Positions 12,656-26,306 of a stretch of DNA of 64,000 bases are shown in pieces (the stretch's first letter is position 1; the number at the start of each line of letters is the position of its first letter). The translations under genes and the position numbers were made by a program. Source of the stretch: Ptiloglossa arizonensis (Eukaryota > Arthropoda > Insecta > Hymenoptera > Colletidae); NCBI RefSeq assembly GCF_051014685.1, contig NW_027478918.1:307919-371918 (forward strand), in the 5' to 3' direction. Below the pieces are notes generated by a model. It was given only the letters and a program-made list of their open reading frames with translations. It was not told the origin of the DNA and searched no databases.

Positions 12656-13950
12656 GTTATACGTTATACGTTATACGTTATACGTTATACGTTATACGTT
12701 ATACGTTATACGTTATACGTTATACGTTATACGTTATACGTTATACGTTATACGTTATACGTTATACGTTATACGTTATACGTTATACGTTATACGTTAT
12801 ACGTTATACGTTATACGTTATACGTTATACGTTATACGTTATACGTTATACGTTATACGTTATACGTTATACGTTATACGTTATACGTTATACGTTATAC
12901 GTTATACGTTATACGTTATACGTTATACGTTATACGTTATACGTTATACGTTATACGTTATACGTTATACGTTATACGTTATACGTTATACGTTATACGT
13001 TATACGTTATACGTTATACGTTATACGTTATACGTTATACGTTATACGTTATACGTTATACGTTATACGTTATACGTTATACGTTATACGTTATACGTTA
13101 TACGTTATACGTTATACGTTATACGTTATACGTTATACGTTATACGTTATACGTTATACGTTATACGTTATACGTTATACGTTATACGTTATACGTTATA
13201 CGTTATACGTTATACGTTATACGTTATAGCGTTATTCGTTATACGTTATACGTTATACGTTATACGTTATACGTTATACGTTATACGTTATACGTTATAC
13301 GTTATACGTTATACGTTATACGTTATACGTTATACGTTATACGTTATACGTTATACGTAATACGTTATACGTTATACGTTATACGTTATACGTTATACGT
13401 TATACGTTATACGTTATACGTTATACGTTATACGTTATACGTTATACGTTATACGTTATACGTTATACGTATACGTTATACGTTATACGTTATACGTTAT
13501 ACGTTATACGTTATACGTTATACCGTTATACGTTATACGTTATACGTTATACGTTATACGTTATACGTTATACGTTATACGTTATACGTTATACGTTATA
13601 CGTTATACGTTATACGTTATACGTTATACGTTATACGTTATACGTTATATACGTTATACGTTATACGTTATACGTTATACGTTATACGTTATACGTTATA
13701 CGTTATACGTTATACGTTATACGTTATACGTTATACGTTATACGTTATACGTTATACGTTATACGTTACTTATACGTTATACGTTATACGTTATACGTTA
13801 TACGTTATACGTTATACGTTATACGTTATACGTTATACGTTATACGTTATACGTTATACGTTATACGTTATACGTTATACGTTATACGTTATACGTTATA
13901 CGTTATACGTTATACGTTATACGTTATACGTTATACGTTATACGTTATAC
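12656..13950. repeat. Near-homogeneous tract with clustered non-unit indels
   Basis: 12656-13223 is the longest variant-free run in the window, about 80 units. Odd-length units follow: TTATAGCG near 13224, a 6-mer TATACG near 13470, TTATACCG near 13517, TTATATACG near 13643 and TTACTTATACG near 13766. Measured from the GCG at 13229, a GTAATACG at 13357 (+128), the ACC at 13522 and GTTAC at 13765 fall where D-block markers are expected. I infer a D copy whose variants were mostly erased, either by homogenisation or by consensus error. Confidence 0.8.
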
Positions 13951-14416
13951 GTTGTACGTTATACGTTATTAGTTGTACGTTATACGATATACGTTATACG
14001 TTATACATTACATGTTATGAGTTATACGTTATACGTTATACGTTATACGTTATACGTTATACGTTATACGTTATACGTTATACGTTATACGTTATACGTT
14101 ATACGTCATACGTTATACGTTATACGTTATACGTTATACGTCATACGTTATACGTTATACGTTATACGTTATACGTTATACGTTATATGTTATACGTTAT
14201 ACGTTATACGTTATACGTTATACGTTATACGTTGTACGTTATACGTTATTAGTTGTACGTTATACGATATACGTTATACGTTATACATTACATGTTATGA
14301 GTTATACGTTATACGTTATACGTTATACGTTATACGTTATACGTTATACGTTATACGTTATACGTTATACGTCATACGTTATACGTTATACGTTATACGT
14401 TATACGTTATACGTTA
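13951..14416. repeat. N block doublet (280 bp apart)
   Basis: Each N element has GTTGTACG (13951, 14231), TTATTAGTTGTACG, GATATACG and CATTACATGTTATGAG. The two copies are 280 bp (40 units) apart. GTCATACG units follow. N recurs at 15666, 17647, 22392, 23225 and 30234, giving seven copies in all, usually followed by an O block. Confidence 0.87.
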
Positions 14417-14900
14417 TAAGTTGTACGTTATACGATATACGTTATACGTTATTCTTTGTACGTTCTTCGTTACACGTTATACGTTATACGTTATACGTTA
14501 TACGTTTTACGTTATTCGTTATACGTTATACGTTATACGATATACGTTATACGTTACACGTTATACGTCATAGGTTATACGTTATACGTTATACGTTATA
14601 CTTTATACGTTATACGTTATACGTTATACGTTATACGTCATAGGTTATACGTTATACGTTATACGTTATGCGTTATACGTTATACGTTATACGTTATACG
14701 TTATACGTTATACGTTATGCGTTATACGTTGTACGATATTCGTTATACGTTATACGTTATTAGTTATACGTTATACGGTATACGTTATACGTTGTACGTT
14801 TCATGTTATACGTTATACGTTATACGTTATACGATATACGTTATACGTTATACGTTATACGTTATACGTTATACGTTATACGTTATGCGTTATACGTTAT
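14417..14900. repeat. O block, copy 1
   Basis: TTATAAGTTGTACG, ATTCTTTGTACGTTCTTCG near 14452, TTTTACGTTATTCG, GATATACG, GTTACACG, GTCATAGG, CTTTATACG and a second GTCATAGG. Then GCG units, GTTGTACGATATTCG, TTATTAGTTATACG, CGGTATACG and GTACGTTTCATG near 14798, followed by GATATACG. The block recurs near 15866, 17831, 22585, 23418 and 30432. Confidence 0.85.
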
Positions 14901-15259
14901 ACGTTATTCGTTATACGTTATACGTTATACTTTGTACGTTATACGTTATACGTTATACGTTATACACTATACGTTATACGTTATTCGTTATACGTTATAC
15001 GTTATACGTTATACTTTATACGTTATACGTTATACGTTATACGTTATACGTGATACGTTATACGTTATACGTTACACGTTATACGTCATAGGTTATACGT
15101 TATAGGTTATACGTTATACGTTATACGTTATACGTTATACGTTATACGTTATACGTCATAGGTTATACGTTATACGTTATACGTTATACGTTATACGTTA
15201 TGCGTTATACGTTTTACGTTATTCGTTATACGTTATACGTTATACGTTATACGTTATAC
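14901..15259. repeat. Mixed-variant interval of segment B
   Basis: GCG, TTATTCG, CTTTGTACG, CACTATACG, CTTTATACG, GTGATACG, GTTACACGTTATACGTC, TTATAGG and GTCATAGG units in a run I cannot match in full to another block. TTTTACGTTATTCG near 15208 resembles part of an O block. Confidence 0.7.
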
Positions 15260-15380
15260 GTTGTACGTTATACGTTATAAGTTGTACGTTATACGTTATA
15301 CGTTATACGCTAAACATTATACGTTATACGTTATACATTACATGTTATGCGTTATACGTTATACGTTATACGATATACGT
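15260..15380. repeat. T block, copy 1
   Basis: GTTGTACG at 15260, TTATAAGTTGTACG, GCTAAACATTATACG at 15309, CATTACATGTTATGCG and GATATACG. The same element is at 16597 with identical internal spacing of 49 bp from GTTGTACG to GCTAAAC. Confidence 0.83.
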
Positions 15381-15665
15381 TATACGTTATACGTTATACG
15401 TTATACGTTATACGTTATACGTTATACGTTATACGTTATACGTTATACATTATACGTTATACGTTATACGTTATACGTTATACGTTATACGTTATACGTT
15501 ATACGTTATACGTTATACGTCATACGTTATACGTTATACGTTATACGTTATACGTTATACGTTATACGTTATACGTCATACGTTATACGTTATACGTTAT
15601 ACGTTATACGTTATACGTTATACGTTATACGTTATACGTTATACGTTATACGTTATACGTTATAC

Positions 15666-16596
15666 GTTGTACGTTATACGTTATTAGTTGTACGTTATAC
15701 GATATACGTTATACGTTATACATTACATGTTATGAGTTATACGTTATACGTTATACGTTATACGTTATACGTAATACGTTATACGTTATACGTTATACGT
15801 TATACGTTATACGTTATACGTCATACGTTATACGTTATACGTTATACGTTATACGTTATACGTTATAAGTTGTACGTTATACGATATACGTTATACGTTA
15901 TTCTTTGTACGTTCTTCGTTACACGTTATACGTTATACGTTATACGTTATACGTTTTACGTTATTCGTTATACGTTATACGTTATACGATATACGTTATA
16001 CGTTACACGTTATACGTCATAGGTTATACGTTATACGTTATACGTTATACTTTATACGTTATACGTTATACGTTATACGTTATACGTCATAGGTTATACG
16101 TTATACGTTATACGTTATGCGTTATACGTTATACGTTATACGTTATACGTTATACGTTATGCGTTATACGTTGTACGATATTCGTTATACGTTATACGTT
16201 ATTAGTTATACGTTATACGGTATACGTTATACGTTGTACGTTTCATGTTATACGTTATACGTTATACGTTATACGATATACGTTATACGTTATACGTTAT
16301 ACGTTATACGTTATACGTTATACGTTATACGTTATACGTTATACGTTATACGTTATACGTTATACGTTATACGTTATACGTTATACGTTATACGTTATAC
16401 GTTATACGTTATACGTTATACGTTATACGTTATACGTTATACGTTATACGTTATACGTTATACGTTATACGATATACGTTATACGTTATACGTTATACGT
16501 TATACGTTATACGTTATACTTTATACGTTATAGGTGTTACGTTATACGTTATACGTTATACGTTATTCGTAATACGTTATACGTGATACGTTATAC
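15666..16596. repeat. N copy 3 followed by O copy 2
   Basis: GTTGTACG/TTATTAGTTG at 15666 and CATGTTATGAG near 15727. The O block begins near 15866 with ATTCTTTGTACG near 15900 and the GTACGTTTCATG element near 16240. GATATACG, a pure run of about 200 bp, GATATACG, CTTTATACGTTATAGGTG and GTAATACG with GTGATACG complete it before T copy 2. Confidence 0.85.
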
Positions 16597-17646
16597 GTTG
16601 TACGTTATACGTTATAAGTTGTACGTTATACGTTATACGTTATACGCTAAACATTATACGTTATACGTTATACATTACATGTTATGCGTTATACGTTATA
16701 CGTTATACGATATACGTTATACGTTATACGTTATACGTTATACGTTATACGTTATACGTTATACGTTATACGTTATACGTTATACGTTATACGTTATACG
16801 TTATACGTTATACGTTATACGTTATACGTTATACGTTATACGTTATACGTTATACGTTATACGTTATACGTTATACGTTATACGTTATACGTTATAGGTT
16901 ATACGTTATACGCTATACGTTATACGTTATACGTTATTCGTTATACGTTATACGTTATACGTTATACGTTATAAGTTGTACGTTATACGATATACGTTAT
17001 ACGCTATTCGTTATACGTACTTCGTTACACGTTATACGTTATACGTTATACGTTATACGTTATACGTTATACGTTATACGTTATACGTTTTACGATATAC
17101 GATATACGTTATACGTTATACGTTATTCGTAATACGTTATACGTGATACGGTATACTTTGTACGTTATACGTTATACGTAATACGTTATACATTATACGT
17201 TATACGTTATACATTACATGTTATGCGTTATACGTTATACGTTATACGTTATACGTTATACGTTATACGTTATACGTTATACGTTATACGTTATACGTTA
17301 TACGTTATACGTTATACGTTATACGTTATACGTTATACGTTATACGTTATACGTTATACGTTATACGTTATACGTTATACGTTATACGTTATACGTTATA
17401 CGTTATACGTTATACGTTATACGTTATACGTTATACGTTATACGTTGTACGTTACATGTTATGCGTTATACGTTATACGTTATACGTTATACGTTATACG
17501 TTATACGTTATACGTTATACGTTATACGTTATACGTTATACGTTATACGTTATACGTCATACGTTATACGTTATACGTTATACGTTATACGTTATACGTT
17601 ATACGTTATACGTTATACGTTATACGTTATACGTTATACGTTATAC
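16597..17646. repeat. T copy 2 and intervening units
   Basis: T element with GCTAAACATTATACG at 16646. A pure run with a GATATACG follows. Next come a TTATAAGTTG/TACTTCG patch near 16970-17030 that resembles part of a J block, TTTTACGATATACG near 17090, and GTGATACGGTATACTTTG near 17145. A long pure run ends in GTTGTACGTTACATG at 17444. Confidence 0.75.
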
Positions 17647-18425
17647 GTTGTACGTTATACGTTATTAGTTGTACGTTATACGATATACGTTATACGTTAT
17701 ACATTACATGTTATGAGTTATACGTTATACGTTATACGTTATACGTTATACGTTATACGTTATACGTTATACGTTATACGTTATACGTCATACGTTATAC
17801 GTTATACGTTATACGTTATACGTTATACGTTATAAGTTGTACGTTATACGATATACGTTATACGTTATTCTTTGTACGTTCTTCGTTACACGTTATACGT
17901 TATACGTTATACGTTATACGTTATACGTTATACGTTATACGTTATACGTTATACGTTATACGTTATACGTTATACGTTATACGTTATACGTTGTACGTTA
18001 CATGTTATGCGTTATACGTTATACGTTATACGTTATACGTTATACGTTATACGTTATACGTTATACGTTATACGTTATACGTTATACGTTATACGTTATA
18101 CGTCATACGTTATACGTTATACGTTATACGTTTTACGTTATTCGTTATACGTTATACGTTATACGATATACGTTATACGTTACACGTTATACGTCATAGG
18201 TTATACGTTATACGTTATACGTTATACTTTATACGTTATACGTTATACGTTATACGTTATACGTCATAGGTTATACGTTATACGTTATACGTTATGCGTT
18301 ATACGTTATACGTTATACGTTATACGTTATACGTTATGCGTTATACGTTGTACGATATTCGTTATACGTTATACGTTATTAGTTATACGTTATACGGTAT
18401 ACGTTATACGTTGTACGTTTCATGT
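17647..18425. repeat. N copy 4 and O copy 3 with internal insertion
   Basis: N markers start at 17647. The O block starts near 17831, but between TTCTTCGTTACACG (near 17880) and TTTTACGTTATTCG (near 18131) it holds about 220 extra bases. These contain GTTGTACGTTACATG at 17990 and GTCATACG. The same element lies 546 bp (78 units) upstream at 17444, so I infer a segment copied into the O block. Confidence 0.82.
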
Positions 18426-19020
18426 TATACGTTATACGTTATACGTTATACGATATACGTTATACGTTATACGTTATACGTTATACGTTATACGTTATAC
18501 GTTATGCGTTATACGTTATACGTTATTCGTTATACGTTATACGTTATACGTTATACGTTATACGTTAGCGTTAAACGTTATACGTTATACGTTATACGTT
18601 ATACGTTATACGTTATACGTTATACGTTATACGTTATACGTTATACGTTATACGTTATACGTTATACGTTATACGTTATACGTTATACGTTATACGTTTT
18701 ACGTTGTACGTTATACGTTATACGTTATACGTCATACGTTATACGTTATACGTTATACGTTATACGTTATACGTTATACGTTATACGTTATACGTTATAC
18801 GTTATACGTTTTACGTTATACGTTATACGTTATACGTTATACGTTATACGTTATACGTTATACGTTATACGGTATACGTTATACGTTATACGTTATACGT
18901 TATACGTTATACGTTATACGTTATACGTTATACGTTATACGTTATACGTTATACGTTATACGTTATACGTTGTACGTTATACGTTATACGTTATACGTTA
19001 TACGTTATACGTTATACTTT
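18426..19020. repeat. Low-variant interval with a 6-mer unit
   Basis: Mostly canonical units with GATATACG, GCG, TTATTCG, a 6-mer TTAGCG followed by TTAAACG near 18566, TTTTACGTTGTACG, GTCATACG, CGGTATACG and GTTGTACG. The equivalent intervals at about 23,890-24,150 and 30,900-31,150 have TTAAACG without the 6-mer, so the 6-mer is private to this copy. Confidence 0.75.
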
Positions 19021-19384
19021 ATACGTTACAGTTGTTACGTTATACGTTATACGTTATACGTTATTCGTAATACGTTATACGTGATACGTTATACTTTGTA
19101 CGTTATACGTTATACGTTATACGTTATACACTATACGTTATACGTTATACGTTACATGTTATGCGTTATACGTTATACGTTATACGTTATACGTTATACG
19201 TTATACGTTACAAGTTATACGTTATACGTCATAGGTTATTCGTTGAATGTTATACTTTATACGTAGCATGTAATGCGTCATACGTTTTACGTTATTCGTT
19301 ATACGTTTTTCGTTACAAGTTATACGTTATACGTTATACGTTATACGTCATAGGTTATACGTAATACGTTATACGTTATACGTT
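19021..19384. repeat. U block, copy 1
   Basis: ACAGTTGTTACG near 19028, GTAATACG, GTGATACG, CTTTGTACG, CACTATACG, GTTACATGTTATGCG, ACAAGTTATACG, and GTCATAGGTTATTCG. The S signature in GTAGCATG form is at 19245, then TTTTTCGTTACAAG and GTCATAGG. The block recurs with the same order at 24151, 26307 and 31153. Confidence 0.87.
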
Positions 19385-20462
19385 ATTCATTATGCGTTAT
19401 ACGTTTTACGTTATTCGTTATACGTTATACGTTATACGATATACGTTATACGTTATACGTCATAGGTTATACGTTATACGTTATACGTTATGCGTTATAC
19501 GTTATACGTTATACGTTATACGTTATACGTTATACGTTATACGTTATACGTTATACGTTATACGTTATACGTTATACGTTATACGTTATACGTTATACGT
19601 TATACGTTTTACGTTATACGTTATACGTTATACGTTATACGTTATACGTTATACGTTATACGTTATACGTTATACGTTATACGTTATACGTTATACGTTA
19701 TACGTTATACGTTATACGTTATACGTTATACGTTATACGTTATACGTTATACGTTATACGTTATACGTTATACGTTATACGTTATACGTTATACGTTATA
19801 CGTTATACGTTATACGTTATACGTTATACGTTATACGTTATACGTTATACGTTATACGTTATACGTTATACGTTATACGTTATACGTTATACGTTATACG
19901 TTATACGTTATACGTTATACGTTATACGTTATACGTTATACGTTATACGTTATACGTTATACGATATACGTTATACGTTATACGTTATACGTTATACGTT
20001 ATACGTTATACTTTATACGTTATAGGTGTTACGTTATACGTTATACGTTATACGTTATTCGTAATACGTTATACGTGATACGTTATACGTTGTACGTTAT
20101 ACGTTATACGTTATACGTTATACGCTATACATTATACGTTATACGTTATACATTACATGTTATACGTTATACGTTATACGTTATACGCCATAGGTTATAC
20201 GTTATACGTTATACGTTATACGTTATACGTTATACGTTATACGTTATACGTTATAGGTCATAGGTTATACGTTATACGTTATACGTTATGCGTTATACGT
20301 TATACGTTATACGTTATACGTTATACGTTATGCGTTATACGTTGTACGATATTCGTTATACGTTATACGTTATTAGTTATACGTTATACGGTATACGTTA
20401 TACGTTGTACGTTACATGTTATACGTTATTAGTTATACGTAATACGTTATACGTTATACGTT
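19385..20462. repeat. V block, first of tandem pair (about 1,078 bp)
   Basis: Starts at ATTCATTATGCG (19385), then TTTTACGTTATTCG, GATATACG, GTCATAGG and a pure tract of about 360 bp. CTTTATACGTTATAGGTG and GTTACG follow, then GTAATACG, GTGATACG, GCTATACATTATACG, CATTACATGTTATACG, GCCATAGG, GTTGTACGATATTCG, TTATTAGTTATACG, CGGTATACG and GTTGTACGTTACATG. The start marker recurs at 20463, +1,078 bp (154 units); later markers are at +1,071. Confidence 0.88.
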
Positions 20463-21540
20463 ATTCATTATGCGTTATACGTTTTACGTTATTCGTTATA
20501 CGTTATACGTTATACGATATACGTTATACGTTATACGTCATAGGTTATACGTTATACGTTATACGTTATGCGTTATACGTTATACGTTATACGTTATACG
20601 TTATACGTTATACGTTATACGTTATACGTTATACGTTATACGTTATACGTTATACGTTATACGTTATACGTTATACGTTATACGTTTTACGTTATACGTT
20701 ATACGTTATACGTTATACGTTATACGTTATACGTTATACGTTATACGTTATACGTTATACGTTATACGTTATACGTTATACGTTATACGTTATACGTTAT
20801 ACGTTATACGTTATACGTTATACGTTATACGTTATACGTTATACGTTATACGTTATACGTTATACGTTATACGTTATACGTTATACGTTATACGTTATAC
20901 GTTATACGTTATACGTTATACGTTATACGTTATACGTTATACGTTATACGTTATACGTTATACGTTATACGTTATACGTTATACGTTATACGTTATACGT
21001 TATACGTTATACGTTATACGTTATACGTTATACGATATACGTTATACGTTATACGTTATACGTTATACGTTATACGTTATACTTTATACGTTATAGGTGT
21101 TACGTTATACGTTATACGTTATACGTTATTCGTAATACGTTATACGTGATACGTTATACGTTGTACGTTATACGTTATACGTTATACGTTATACGCTATA
21201 CATTATACGTTATACGTTATACATTACATGTTATACGTTATACGTTATACGTTATACGCCATAGGTTATACGTTATACGTTATACGTTATACGTTATACG
21301 TTATACGTTATACGTTATACGTTATAGGTCATAGGTTATACGTTATACGTTATACGTTATGCGTTATACGTTATACGTTATACGTTATACGTTATACGTT
21401 ATGCGTTATACGTTGTACGATATTCGTTATACGTTATACGTTATTAGTTATACGTTATACGGTATACGTTATACGTTGTACGTTACATGTTATACGTTAT
21501 TAGTTATACGTTATACGGTATACGTTATACGTTGTACGTT
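20463..21540. repeat. V block, second of tandem pair
   Basis: Same marker order as the previous unit. From 20157/21228 onward the offset is 1,071 bp, one unit less, so the copies differ by a single heptamer in a pure run. The end has the TTATTAGTTATACG/CGGTATACG/GTTACATG element twice, 63 bp apart, and it then joins a K block. Confidence 0.88.
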
Positions 21541-21628
21541 ACATGTTATACGTTATACGTTATACGTTATACGATATACGTTATACGTTATACGTTATAC
21601 GTTATACGTTATACGTTATACGTTATAC

Positions 21629-22185
21629 GTTCTACGTTATACGTTGTACGTTATACGTTATAAGTTGTACGTTATACGATATACGTTATACGTTATTCTT
21701 TATACGTTCTTCGTTACACGTTATACGTTATACGTTATACGTTATACGTTTTACGTTGAATGTTATACTTTATACGTGGCATGTAATGCGTCATACGTTT
21801 TACGTTATTCGTTATACGTTATACGTTATACGTTATACTTTATACGTTATACGTTATACGTTATACGTTATACGTTATACGTTATACGTTATACGTTATA
21901 CGTTATACGTTATACGTTATACGTTATACGTTATACGTTATACGTTATACGTTATACGTTATACGTTATACGTTATTCGTTATACGTTATACGTTATACG
22001 TTATACGTTATACGTTATACGTTGTACGTTATAAGTTGTACGTTATACGATATACGTTATACGTTATTCTTTATACGTTCTTCGTTACACGTTATACGTT
22101 ATACGTTATAGGTGATACGTTATACGTTATACGTTATACATTATACGTTATACGTTATACATTACATGTTATGCGTTATGCGTTA
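21629..22185. repeat. K block, copy 3 (in segment B)
   Basis: GTTCTACG at about 21627, TTATAAGTTG, TTCTTCG, the S signature in GTGGCATG form at 21758, then TTATTCG, TTATAGGTGATACG and CATTACATG with two GCG units. It matches segment A copies but lacks one unit between GTTGTACG and TTATAAG near 22021. The copy at 29472 shares that loss, so the two B copies share an ancestor after leaving A. Confidence 0.87.
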
Positions 22186-22391
22186 TACGTTATACGTTAT
22201 ACGTTATACGTTATACGTTATACGTTATACGTTATACGTTATACGTTATACGTTATACGTTATACGTTATACGTTATACGTTATACGTTATACGTTATAC
22301 GTCATACGTTATACGTTATACGTTATACGTTATACGTTATACGTTATACGTTATACGTTATACGTTATACGTTATACGTTATACGTTATAC

Positions 22392-23224
22392 GTTGTACGT
22401 TATACGTTATTAGTTGTACGTTATACGATATACGTTATACGTTATACATTACATGTTATGAGTTATACGTTATACGTTATACGTTATACGTTATACGTTA
22501 TACGTTATACGTTATACGTTATACGTTATACGTTATACGTCATACGTTATACGTTATACGTTATACTTTATACGTTATACGTTATAAGTTGTACGTTATA
22601 CGATATACGTTATACGTTATTCTTTGTACGTTCTTCGTTACACGTTATACGTTATACGTTATACGTTATACGTTTTACGTTATTCGTTATACGTTATACG
22701 TTATACGATATACGTTATACGTTACACGTTATACGTCATAGGTTATACGTTATACGTTATACGTTATACGTTATACGTTATACGTTATACGTTATACGTT
22801 ATACGTTATACGTCATAGGTTATACGTTATACGTTATACGTTATGCGTTATACGTTATACGTTATACGTTATACGTTATACGTTATGCGTTATACGTTGT
22901 ACGATATTCGTTATACGTTATACGTTATTAGTTATACGTTATACGGTATACGTTATACGTTGTACGTTTCATGTTATACGTTATACGTTATACGTTATAC
23001 GATATACGTTATACGTTATACGTTATACGTTATACGTTATACGTTATACGTTATACGTTATACGTTATACGTTATACGTTATACGTTATACGTTATACGT
23101 TATACGTTATACGTTATACGTTATACGTTATACGTCATACGTTATACGTTATACGTTATACGTTATACGTTATACGTTATACGTTATACGTTATACGTTA
23201 TACGTTATACGTTATACGTTATAC
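22392..23224. repeat. 833-bp N+O unit, first of tandem pair
   Basis: N markers at 22392, O markers from 22585, GTTTCATG near 22967 and GATATACG near 22999, then a pure run with GTCATACG. All markers recur at +833 bp (119 units). Relative to O copies 1-3, a CTTTATACG unit has moved to just before TTATAAGTTG. Confidence 0.89.
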
Positions 23225-23885
23225 GTTGTACGTTATACGTTATTAGTTGTACGTTATACGATATACGTTATACGTTATACATTACATGTTATGAGTTATA
23301 CGTTATACGTTATACGTTATACGTTATACGTTATACGTTATACGTTATACGTTATACGTTATACGTTATACGTCATACGTTATACGTTATACGTTATACT
23401 TTATACGTTATACGTTATAAGTTGTACGTTATACGATATACGTTATACGTTATTCTTTGTACGTTCTTCGTTACACGTTATACGTTATACGTTATACGTT
23501 ATACGTTTTACGTTATTCGTTATACGTTATACGTTATACGATATACGTTATACGTTACACGTTATACGTCATAGGTTATACGTTATACGTTATACGTTAT
23601 ACGTTATACGTTATACGTTATACGTTATACGTTATACGTTATACGTCATAGGTTATACGTTATACGTTATACGTTATGCGTTATACGTTATACGTTATAC
23701 GTTATACGTTATACGTTATGCGTTATACGTTGTACGATATTCGTTATACGTTATACGTTATTAGTTATACGTTATACGGTATACGTTATACGTTGTACGT
23801 TTCATGTTATACGTTATACGTTATACGTTATACGATATACGTTATACGTTATACGTTATACGTTATACGTTATACGTTATACGTT
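23225..23885. repeat. 833-bp N+O unit, second of tandem pair
   Basis: Markers at +833 bp through GATATACG near 23832. After this the sequence leaves the tandem copy and runs into GCG/TTATTCG, TTAAACG and then U copy 2. This copy plus U copy 2 resembles 30234-31510. Confidence 0.88.
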
Positions 23886-24150
23886 ATGCGTTATACGTTA
23901 TACGTTATTCGTTATACGTTATACGTTATACGTTATACGTTATACGTTATACGTTAAACGTTATACGTTATACGTTATACGTTATACGTTATACGTTATA
24001 CGTTATACGTTATACGTTATACGTTATACGTTATACGTTATACGTTATACGTTATACGTTATACGTTATACGTTATACGTTATACGTTATACGTTGTACG
24101 TTATACGTTATACGTTATACGTTATACGTTATACGTTATACTTTATACGT

Positions 24151-26306
24151 TACAGTTGTTACGTTATACGTTATACGTTATACGTTATTCGTAATACGTT
24201 ATACGTGATACGTTATACTTTGTACGTTATACGTTATACGTTATACGTTATACACTATACGTTATACGTTATACGTTACATGTTATGCGTTATACGTTAT
24301 ACGTTATACGTTATACGTTATACGTTATACGTTACAAGTTATACGTTATACGTCATAGGTTATTCGTTGAATGTTATACTTTATACGTAGCATGTAATGC
24401 GTCATACGTTTTACGTTATTCGTTATACGTTTTTCGTTACAAGTTATACGTTATACGTTATACGTTATACGTCATAGGTTATACGTAATACGTTATACGT
24501 TATACGTTATTCATTATGCGTTATACGTTTTACGTTATTCGTTATACGTTATACGTTATACGATATACGTTATACGTTATACGTTATACGTTACACGTTA
24601 GACGTTATACGTTGTACGTTATACGTTATACGTTAAACGTTATACGCTATACGTTATACGTTATACGTTATACGTTATACGTTATACGTTATACGTTATA
24701 CGTTATACGTTATACGTTATACGTTTTACGTTATACGTTATACGTTATACGTTATACGTTATACGTTATACGTTTTACGTTATACGTTATACGTTATACG
24801 TTATACGTTATACGTTATACGTTATACGTTATACGTTATACGTTATACGTTATACGTTATACGTTATACGTTATACGTTATACGTTATACGTTATACGTT
24901 ATACGTTATACGTTATACGTTATACGTTATACGTTATACGTTATACGATATACGTTATACGTTATACGTTATACGTTATACGTTATACGTTATACTTTAT
25001 ACGTTATAGGTGTTACGTTATACGTTATACGTTATACGTTATTCGTAATACGTTATACGTGATACGTTATACGTTGTACGTTATACGTTATACGTTATAC
25101 GTTATTCGTAATACGTTATACGTGATACGTTATACGTTGTACGTTATACGTTATACGTTATACGTTATACGCTATACATTATACGTTATACGTTATACAT
25201 TACATGTTATACGTTATACGTTATACGTTATACGTCATAGGTTATACGTTATACGTTATACGTTATACGTTATACGTTATACGTTATACGTTATACGTTA
25301 TAGGTCATAGGTTATAAGTTATACGTTATACGTTATGCGTTATACGTTATACGTTATACGTTATACGTTATACGTTATGCGTTATACGTTGTACGATATT
25401 CGTTATACGTTATACGTTATTAGTTATACGTTATACGGTATACGTTATACATTGTACGTTACATGTTATACGTTATTAGTTATACGTTATACGGTATACG
25501 TTATACGTTGTACGTTACATGTTATACGTTATACGTTATACGTTATACGATATACGTTATACGTTATACGTTATACGTTATACGTTATACGTTATACGTT
25601 ATACGTTATACGTTATACGTTCTACGTTATACGTTGTACGTTATACGTTATAAGTTGTACGTTATACGATATACGTTATACGTTATTCTTTATACGTTCT
25701 TCGTTACACGTTATACGTTATACGTTATACGTTATACGTTTTACGTTGAATGTTATACTTTATACGTGGCATGTAATGCGTCATACGTTTTACGTTATTC
25801 GTTATACGTTATACGTTATACGTTATACTTTATACGTTATACGTTATACGTTATACGTTATACGTTATACGTTATACGTTATACGTTATACGTTATACGT
25901 TATACGTTATACGTTACACGTTATACGTTATACGTTATACGTTATACGTTATACGTTATACGTTATACGTTATACGTCATTCGTAATACGTTATACGTGA
26001 TACGTTATACGTTGTACGGTATACGTTATACGTTATACGTTATACGTTATACGTTATACGTTATACGTTATACGTTATACGTTTTACGCTATACGTTATA
26101 CGTTATACGTTATACGTTATACGTTATACGTTATACGTTATACGTTATACGTTATACGTTATACGTTATACGTTATACGTTATACGTTATACGTTATACG
26201 TTATACGTTATACGTTATACGTTATACGTTATACGTTATACGTTATACGTTATACGTTATACGTTATACGTTATACGTTGTACGTTATACGTTATACTTT
26301 ATACGT
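24151..26306. repeat. About 2,156-bp composite (U-V'-K'), first of tandem pair
   Basis: U block from 24151 with S signature (GTAGCATG) at 24369. V' follows from ATTCATTATGCG at 24509, containing GTTACACGTTAGACG and TTAAACGTTATACGC. A K-like part with GTTCTACG at about 25619 and S signature (GTGGCATG) at 25748 comes next. It ends with GTCATTCGTAATACG and TTTTACGCTATACG at about 26079. U markers recur at +2,156 bp (308 units), K markers at +2,149. From about 26,090 to 26,306 the sequence is mostly canonical. Confidence 0.88.
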
